64,000 nucleotides of DNA from Ignavibacteria bacterium (lineage in GTDB: Bacteria > Bacteroidota > Ignavibacteria > Tepidaquicellales > Tepidaquicellaceae): assembly GCA_016710985.1 (NCBI GenBank), contig JADJTX010000005.1, forward strand, positions 173,748-237,747. Reading direction: 5' to 3'. The position numbers were made by a program, and so were the translations under genes. Of this stretch, positions 58,369 through 64,000 are shown piece by piece (position 1 is the stretch's first letter; each line of letters begins with the position of its first letter). The notes under the pieces are model-generated. The model was not told the DNA's origin, did not search any database, and saw nothing but the letters and a program-made list of their open reading frames with translations.

Positions 58369-59337
58369 ATGAATTTAAAAAAAATATCAGAACCAATTTC
58401 ATCAGAACTCGAAACATTTGAGAAGCAGTTTTCAAACGTTTTAAAATCTAAAGTGGCTTTGATTGATATCATCACCAAGTATATTCTTAAGCAAAAGGGG
58501 AAAAAAATAAGACCGATACTTGTGCTTCTTTCTGCAAAACTTTGCGGGGAGATTAATGACAGGACTTATATTGCAGCCAACTTAGTCGAGCTTCTGCATA
58601 CAGCAACATTGATTCACGATGATGTAGTCGATGATGCAAAGACACGAAGGGGGATCGCTTCAATAAATGCAGTCTGGAAAAATAAGGCTTCCGTTCTGAT
58701 CGGCGATTATCTGCTCTCAAAGGGTTTACTGATATCACTGGAGAATAATGAATACGGTTTTTTGCAGCTGACATCGGAAGCAGTAAGAAGAATGAGCGAA
58801 GGTGAGTTGCTTCAGATCCAGAAAGCCAGAAACTTTGATGCAACTGAAGAAACATATTTTAAAGTGATCTCGGACAAGACCGCTTCACTGATCAAGACCT
58901 GCTGCAAGCTTGGTGCGCTTAGTACAGCAATAGATAAAACCGATGTGGAAAAGCTCGGGGTTTTTGGAGAAAATCTCGGCATCTCCTTCCAACTACGTGA
59001 TGACATTCTCGATTACACCGGAAGGAAAAAACTTCTCGGTAAATCCACCGGTAATGATCTTAAGGAAAAAAAGTTTACTCTTCCCCTCATAGTCTCACTT
59101 AGAAATGCACCTAAGAAAAGATCCAATGAGATAATGAAGCTCATTAAAAGTGACCGCACAAAAAAGTTTGATGAAGTATTTGATTTCGTAATGCAATACG
59201 GTGGTGTCGAATATTCAATTCAAAAAGTAAATGATTATTCTGTCATAGCAAAAAATTCCCTGAAAGATTTTAAAGACCGCAGTGTGAAAGATTCAATGAT
59301 GGAGTTTGTTGATTTTGTAAGCGGAAGGGAATACTGA
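58369..59337 (+). CDS. All-trans polyprenyl diphosphate synthase
   Basis: A 322-residue prenyltransferase. KGKKIRPILVLL, the first Asp-rich motif DDVVDDAKTRRG (~85-96) and the second FQLRDDILDYTG bind the allylic diphosphate and Mg. It makes the side chain of menaquinone or ubiquinone, of IspB/HepT type; chain length cannot be read off exactly. About 220 bases of AT-rich DNA with no feature separate it from tatC. Confidence 0.92.
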   Translation: MNLKKISEPISSELETFEKQFSNVLKSKVALIDIITKYILKQKGKKIRPILVLLSAKLCGEINDRTYIAANLVELLHTATLIHDDVVDDAKTRRGIASINAVWKNKASVLIGDYLLSKGLLISLENNEYGFLQLTSEAVRRMSEGELLQIQKARNFDATEETYFKVISDKTASLIKTCCKLGALSTAIDKTDVEKLGVFGENLGISFQLRDDILDYTGRKKLLGKSTGNDLKEKKFTLPLIVSLRNAPKKRSNEIMKLIKSDRTKKFDEVFDFVMQYGGVEYSIQKVNDYSVIAKNSLKDFKDRSVKDSMMEFVDFVSGREY

Positions 59338-59356
59338 ACTTAATTAATTCACCGGT

Positions 59357-59809
59357 ATGGATCATAGTCATCAACAGTCTGGAAAAAAGGTAAGTGAATT
59401 CATACTGGCAGTCTCTGCAACTTTTCATTGCTTAATAGGATGCGGAATAGGAGAAGTTGTTGGAATGATCATCTCTTCTATTCTTTTATTTGATAATCTT
59501 ACTTCAATAGCCGTATCTGTACTCCTGGGATTTATAGCGGGACTTGCGTTGGGGATATTGCCATTGAGACGAAGTGGTTTCACAACTAAACAGGCTTTAA
59601 ATACAGTTATAGTCGGAGAAGGGATCAGCATCGCAGTAATGGAAGCATTTGAAGTCCTGACTCAGGTCATGACTCCCGGTGTAATGGAATCCCATCTAAC
59701 GGATTCATTATTCTGGACCGGAATGTTCATTTCGCTTATCGTCGGATTTATCGCAGCATTACCTATAAATTATATAATGATCAAAAGAGGTGTCAGGCAC
59801 ATTCATTAA
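59357..59809 (+). CDS. DUF4396 membrane protein
   Basis: A 150-residue protein with four helices, preceded by a His-rich start (MDHSHQQ). The CLIGCGIGEVVGMI and GILPLRRSGFTTKQA blocks match DUF4396, a family seen with metal or copper proteins. Its function is not known. It lies 19 bases after the polyprenyl synthase and 12 bases before DinB, so co-transcribed. Confidence 0.85.
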   Translation: MDHSHQQSGKKVSEFILAVSATFHCLIGCGIGEVVGMIISSILLFDNLTSIAVSVLLGFIAGLALGILPLRRSGFTTKQALNTVIVGEGISIAVMEAFEVLTQVMTPGVMESHLTDSLFWTGMFISLIVGFIAALPINYIMIKRGVRHIH

Positions 59810-59821
59810 AAATAAATTTAT

Positions 59822-60298
59822 ATGACAACAAAAGAATTATTTTTAGATCAGTTCAATGCGTGCTATGATGAGGAAAACTGGTTTGTTCCTCTGATAAGAG
59901 CAATTGAAGGATTGACTATGGAGCAGGCGAAATGGAATGACGGAAGCACAAATCATTCCATCCTTCAGTTAGTCCATCATCTTATCTTCTGGAATGGAAG
60001 ATATTTGTTACGCTTCAAAGAATTTCCTTTGCCCGAACTGGAAAAAAGTACAGAAGATCTTACTTTTGAAATTGATATAGCAAACTGGGACTCGACTTTA
60101 CGAAAACTGAATGAAGTATTCACTGATCTTCGCGATGCTTTCCAAAATGCTTCAGAAGAAAAGCTTCAGAGTTCTCCTTTTAAAGATTCAGCTGATCCGT
60201 GGTATTCACTCATTGCGAATATAAATATTCATAACGCATATCATATCGGTCAGATAGTTTATATAAGAAAGCTACAGGGATCTTGGGAAAAAGGATAA
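59822..60298 (+). CDS. DinB-family four-helix protein
   Basis: A 158-residue DinB/YfiT-like protein; the metal His triad is formed by VHHLIFWN (His ~52-53) and HNAYHIGQI (~141-145). The family includes thiol transferases and stress-induced proteins; the exact reaction is unknown. The C-terminal tail is short. Confidence 0.88.
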   Translation: MTTKELFLDQFNACYDEENWFVPLIRAIEGLTMEQAKWNDGSTNHSILQLVHHLIFWNGRYLLRFKEFPLPELEKSTEDLTFEIDIANWDSTLRKLNEVFTDLRDAFQNASEEKLQSSPFKDSADPWYSLIANINIHNAYHIGQIVYIRKLQGSWEKG

Positions 60299-60365
60299 GC
60301 CGAAGTAAATGAGTTGTAATTAAGATTTAGTGAATAATTACAAGAATGGTAATAAACCATTTTAA

Positions 60366-62639
60366 CTAACCCCTCAGCTCTTTCCTTCTCTTTAATATCG
60401 AAAGAAAGAATCCAAGCACAAGCACACCAGTACCTGTCCAGAGAATGTTTATGAATGGTTTGATCGATGCCGTGAGAACGAGAGTCTCATCAGCTTTAGG
60501 AGTTTGTGATTGATTTAAATTATTGACGACTGCGATAGTAGCTGTTGCGCCGCCCTGATCTTCGCCTTTAATGCTCATCTTTACAAAATAGAAACTATAC
60601 TTATCGTTGCCTGTTATACGCGCCGTCATATATTCGGGATTACCTTCAGTGTATTTTATTTTCGGTTCAAGATTTTCAGTGTATTTACTGTCCTTTACTT
60701 TCAGTAAAGCGCCGATTGTATAATTACCGGATTTAATTTCCTCTCCGCCCATTTCGATATTTCCAAAATCAAAATCATTGAACTGAACAGTTAGATCGCC
60801 GATCTTTTTCTCTTCACCTTTTTTTAATTCGTGAAGTTCATCTTCAGCAAAAACTTCCGGTTCGACAAGTCCCATCGGTGAAAGATAAAAATCTTTAGTA
60901 GCAAAATTTGCTATGTCAGGATTTTTCATCAGACCTTTTGAATATTCACTATAGTACATCACCGGCCGGAGAAGCATTTCTTTATTATCCTTTTCTATGC
61001 GGACATTAAAATGATATTTTGTATCAATCTTGTTATTCGGATCTTCAAATGGTGTTGCTCCGATATAGGTAAGTGTATATCCGAAAGCATTTACAGGCTT
61101 GTTCAATTCGAGCGAAAGATTTTCTTCTTTACTGTATTTAGATGATGCTATAATACCGAGAAATATCAAAGCTATTCCAATATGGGCAATATAAGCGCCA
61201 ATGCTTGATTTATTTTTTTTGAAAGCATTTACGGCAAGTTCTGCATTAACAAAAAAAGTAAACAGCGACGCAAGTGCAAACAGTGCGATCAAAAAATCCT
61301 GCACGCCGACTATTACCAGACCTATTGTCACAACGAATGCGAGCGTAAGAGGAAACATCAGGCTAACAAAAAACTTTTTCTCGTCATTCTGCTTCCACTT
61401 CAGCAGCAGACTTATTCCGTTTATTAAAGCAATAAGAATTGCTATCGGAAGATTCATCTTATTGTAGAAAGCAGCATCAATACTTCCCTTGGCAAATATA
61501 GGCCAACTTGTGCCGGCAAGAATTACAAGAGCTGCTGCGCATAAAGTTATGGAGTCGATAAAAAGAGTTGACTCACGTGACAGCATTTTATTCGTTTCCG
61601 CATTCAGCGATTTTAGTTCTTTATATCTGTATAAAATTGCTGCAATAGAAATTAGAGTGAACAATGATATGAAAACTATTAATGCAACATATACTTCAAA
61701 ACCCGGATCGACAAATGAGTGAACGGATGAATCACCAAGTATTCCGCTTCGTGTTAAAAAAGTCGAATATAAAACCAATAAGTATGCGATTATGCACAGC
61801 ATCAGATTTGTTTTCTTATAGCCGCGCTTCTTTTCTGTGCGATCATTGTATGTATCGCAGCAACTATCACAAGCCACGGAATAAATGAAGAATTTTCAAC
61901 CGGATCCCACGCCCAGTATCCGCCCCAGCCGAGAACACCGTAAGCCCAGTATCCGCCCATCATTATACCGAGTCCTAATATCATTCCGGAAAATAACAGC
62001 CATGGCATGGAAAATTTTATCCAGTCATTGTATCTGTTTTTCATTAATGTTCCTATTGCAAAACAGAACGGCGCAGCAAGAGAGGAGAATCCGAGAAATA
62101 AAGTAGGCGGATGAATAACTATCCAGTAATTCTGTAACAACGGATTCAGGCCTCTTCCTTCTGCAGGAACAAATCCAACCTCTACATCACCGGCGAACTT
62201 TTCCCATACATAAAGAAACGGTGATTTTAAAATTAGGATGAATGAAAGGAATGCAAGAATAAGTGTAAAGACAGACATGACCTGCGGTTCGAGACGGTCA
62301 CCTTTTGAAACATAGTTCAGTAAAAATATTCCGATGATAGCCGTCATAGTAAGCCAAAGCATAAAACTTCCTTCCTGTCCGGAATAAAAAAGTTGACATT
62401 AACAGAGGCAGCTGAAGGTCTGTACTGCTTTGTTCCCATATGTAAGCAAACTGAAACTGGTGAGTAAGAATCAAATACATTAAGTAAGCTGAGGTAGAGA
62501 GAATTCCGATTACAGTGATATGAAAAAACAGCCTGCCGAATTTCAGGAATTTTTCTTTTCCCAAATGCACCAAATAAAAACTCACACATGAGATTAATGC
62601 AGTTACAAAAAATATATTTATTAAAATTTTACCTGTCAT
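60366..62639 (-). CDS. ccmF: Cytochrome c heme lyase subunit CcmF, two frameshifts (61831-61834 and 62386-62391)
   Basis: Three frames join: start to 62390, then to ~61830, then to 60366. Removing one A of the six-A run at 62386-62391 (reading STFYSGQEGSFMLW) and adding one T to the four-T run at 61831-61834 (QKKKRGYKKTN) gives about 757 residues with many membrane helices. WGGYWAWDPVENSSFIPWL is the heme-handling WWD motif, with IHPPTLFLGF and TRSGILGDSSVHSF also typical. The large C-terminal periplasmic domain fits CcmF. It ends the ccm operon and works with CcmE on apocytochrome c. Confidence 0.92.
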
Positions 62640-62650
62640 TAATTTGAATT

Positions 62651-63049
62651 TCAGCTTCCTGTTTTCTTTACATCTTTGCCGTCAGCTTCATACTTGGAAG
62701 GACATTTTGTAAGGACATCTTTAGCATGAAAGTATCCGTCTTTCATTTTGCCTTTTGCAACCACTGCTTCGGCAACGTCAAAATTATTTGGCTTAGCACC
62801 GTCAAGAACTACTTTCATCTCATTATTAAAATCATCAACCATATAAAATGAAAATGTATTTGTAGCTCCGTCAAACTTTGATTCCTTACCTTTCACCCAT
62901 TGGCCTTTTACTTCAACCGTTCTCATCCTGTCCTTTGCTTCGGCAAAATTTACATACTCGATCTTACTGTCCATAAAAGACACGAAGCCAATCGCGAGAA
63001 AAACGACGATTATAATTATTCCGGTAATTGTTTTTGATTTTTTTGACAT
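62651..63049 (-). CDS. ccmE: Cytochrome c maturation heme chaperone CcmE, Cys-type variant
   Basis: A 132-residue membrane-anchored heme chaperone: N-terminal helix (TGIIIIVVFLAIGFVSF) and an OB-fold with VKGQWVKGKESKF, FYMVDD and VVAKGKM. The heme site reads VLTKCPSKY, with Cys116 where most CcmE have His, and Tyr120 four residues later. This Cys-x-x-x-Tyr form belongs to the so-called System I* variant of some deltaproteobacteria and archaea. It lies 11 bases before ccmF and after a repeat-bounded cassette. Confidence 0.93.
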   Translation of the reverse strand: MSKKSKTITGIIIIVVFLAIGFVSFMDSKIEYVNFAEAKDRMRTVEVKGQWVKGKESKFDGATNTFSFYMVDDFNNEMKVVLDGAKPNNFDVAEAVVAKGKMKDGYFHAKDVLTKCPSKYEADGKDVKKTGS

Positions 63050-63136
63050 TTCATATTTTATTTTACCACTAAGGCACGAAGAGCACTAAGTCTATATAAG
63101 TTTACAATGCTTTCAGTTATGACATCAAACACTAAT

Positions 63137-63419
63137 CTATGCGTTAGTACTGTTAGATTCATTAAGTTTATCTATTAAGAATGAGACATTAAATCTCTTT
63201 CTGTAAATTCTGCCAATCTTAAGTATGACAACACAACGTGACATATATCTTTTATGTATTAAACTCAAGATTAAATCATTACATGGTTCAAATATAATGA
63301 AATCGTAACCGTGTGAAACTAAATACAAAGGTCTATCAATAATAACATTATTAAAATACATTTGTTGCGAGTATCGTGCATTAATAAAATCTTTGTTCCC
63401 ATTTATTAAGCTCCGTCAT
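63137..63419 (-). CDS. Small cassette ORF B, unknown protein, frameshifted at 63386-63389
   Basis: From the ATG at 63419: MTELNKWEQRF, then after removal of one T (A run 63386-63389 on the plus strand) INARYSQQMYFNNV and a C-terminal beta/alpha region (RPLYLVSHGYDF, RCVVILKIGRIYRKRF). About 93 residues. No family recognised. Its start overlaps the end of ORF A. It lies wholly between the arms of the repeat cassette, so it may be a cargo gene. Confidence 0.4.
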
Positions 63420-63492
63420 TTATCATTCTCTTAATTTTTTTTTTATCACCTTCATTAGGATCGTCATTAATAAGCCATAATGCTAATTTCAT
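63406..63492 (-). CDS. Small cassette ORF A, unknown 28-residue peptide
   Basis: From the ATG at 63492: a hydrophobic start (KLALWLIND), then acidic and Lys-rich residues (DPNEGDKKKIKRMINDGA). The frame also extends upstream without stop into the right arm (ISKDKYFN). It contains a ten-A run, so the reading frame is uncertain. Too short to judge alone; listed because it is coupled to ORF B and sits in a mobile-looking cassette. Confidence 0.3.
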   Translation of the reverse strand: MKLALWLINDDPNEGDKKKIKRMINDGA

Positions 63493-63553
63493 ATTAAAAT
63501 ATTTATCTTTAGAAATTCTTTTCTTAGTGTCCTTCGTGCCTTAGTGGTGAAAC

Positions 63554-63691
63554 TCATTTTTCCTGTTCAAGTTTTTTTACTTTATTATCAAGTCTCCACA
63601 TGTATCCGAATATCCCGATCCATATTATTAATACAATCAGCATTACAACATACATAGAGTTTGTTTCAAGGAAGTCATATAATGAACTCAT
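63554..63691 (-). CDS. ccmD: CcmD-like small membrane protein
   Basis: A 45-residue protein with one membrane helix (VVMLIVLIIWIGIFGYMW) and a charged C-terminal tail (RLDNKVKKLEQEK), the typical size and layout of CcmD, which helps release heme-loaded CcmE. Its ATG follows the ccmC stop directly, so the two are coupled. The repeat cassette begins immediately after its stop. Confidence 0.75.
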   Translation of the reverse strand: MSSLYDFLETNSMYVVMLIVLIIWIGIFGYMWRLDNKVKKLEQEK

Positions 63692-64000
63692 TTATCCGGC
63701 GATGCTCCTTTCATGTTTTTGGTTAAGTCTTTCAATTCTGATTTTTAAATTAAGGCACCACAAAAATAAAAAAGTAAATCCAAGCAGGGAAGTCAAAAAG
63801 ATAATTAACATGGTAGTATCCATGTTTATTTTTCCCTGTGAATTTATTATTGGATCCGGGTGTAAACTTTCGACTATTCTCGGCATTATAAATACAAAAA
63901 AAGGAACTGTCACTGCAGCAAGAATTGAATAAACAGAAGACAGCTTTGCTCTTTGCTCGTCAGAATCTATTGCTGTTCTTAAAGCGAAATAAGCACCATA
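63692..64000 (-). CDS. ccmC: Heme exporter protein CcmC, C-terminal part (5' end outside window)
   Basis: The frame is open to the window edge, so only the last ~102 residues are seen: YGAYFALRTAIDSDEQRAKLSSVYSILA, then PFFVFIMPRIVESLHPDPII and a final membrane helix (LIIFLTSLLGFTFLFLWCL). His in SLHPDP is a heme ligand of this family. CcmC loads heme onto CcmE; it comes first in the visible ccm operon. Confidence 0.88.
   Translation of the reverse strand, partial: YGAYFALRTAIDSDEQRAKLSSVYSILAAVTVPFFVFIMPRIVESLHPDPIINSQGKINMDTTMLIIFLTSLLGFTFLFLWCLNLKIRIERLNQKHERSIAG

Larger units (their letters stand above)
63064..63549. repeat. Repeat-bounded cassette (ACTAAGGCACGAAG arms) inserted in the ccm operon
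   Basis: Left arm accactaaggcacgaagag (63065-63084) extending to 63090, and right arm cttagtgtccttcgtgcctt (63523-63542) extending to 63548, are near-perfect inverted copies (24 of 26 pairs). They enclose about 430 bases with two small minus-strand reading frames. The cassette separates ccmD from ccmE, so it looks inserted. No transposase is visible. Confidence 0.65.

Noticed and set aside
1..64000. tRNA genes, rRNA, transposases, phage or restriction/defence genes
   Set aside because: Looked for on both strands by characteristic motifs; none could be supported by eye.

Overview
The window looks like a piece of chromosome from a Bacteroidota-superphylum bacterium, most likely of the Ignavibacteria/Chlorobi side. 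Reasons: AT-rich DNA, few Shine-Dalgarno sites, several TTG starts, at least one exact TTG-N20-TAnnTTTG promoter (in front of the glycogen synthase gene), many porins and signal-peptide proteins of Bacteroidota type, ABC-permease/M1-peptidase fusions, and a CcmE of the Cys-x-x-x-Tyr type. No rRNA, tRNA, CRISPR array, transposase or phage gene was recognised. One RNA gene, the RNase P RNA, lies at about 37028-37410 on the minus strand.

Layout. 1-9059: end of an outer-membrane protein, a DUF502 membrane protein, a cytosolic AtsD-like arylsulfatase, a BASS-type transporter, and an ABC ATPase plus permease/M1-peptidase pair. 9060-10378: a Lys/Ala-repeat DNA-binding-like protein inside a repeat-rich stretch. 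10379-24293: a sigma-54 activator followed by four porins, a secreted glutaminase, an AI-2E-type permease, a secreted amidohydrolase and several envelope proteins, probably a nutrient-uptake region. 24393-30309 (minus): GDP-fucose synthase, a four-helix-bundle protein, aldehyde dehydrogenase, DUF423, inositol monophosphatase, an MBL hydrolase and two hypotheticals. 30511-36971: Mrp, a lipoprotein and a NifU-like scaffold; surface-polysaccharide genes; NadA. 37028-39526 (minus): a conserved RNA-metabolism group (Nif3-like, C4 zinc ribbon, RNase HI, RNase P RNA). 39950-48602 (minus): a propeller protein, a heterodimeric ABC exporter pair, small enzymes, patatin and DUF1028. 48873-51168: a three-gene cassette with Cys/His-rich proteins, possibly for copper. 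51351-60298: glycogen synthase, GmhB-like phosphatase, envelope proteins, glyA, tatC, polyprenyl synthase, DUF4396 and DinB. 60366-64000 (minus): the cytochrome c maturation operon ccmC-ccmD-ccmE-ccmF, with a repeat-bounded cassette inserted between ccmD and ccmE.

Two window-wide patterns matter for anyone using this annotation. First, at least fifteen genes are broken by one-base indels, nearly all in A/T (sometimes G/C) homopolymers. Joining the frames restores normal family-length proteins, so these are most likely sequencing or assembly errors; I annotate the joined genes. Second, intergenic DNA is full of two kinds of repeat: long composite palindromes whose arms are made of 8-12 base motifs, and short tandem microrepeats that often begin at or inside the stop codon of the upstream gene.
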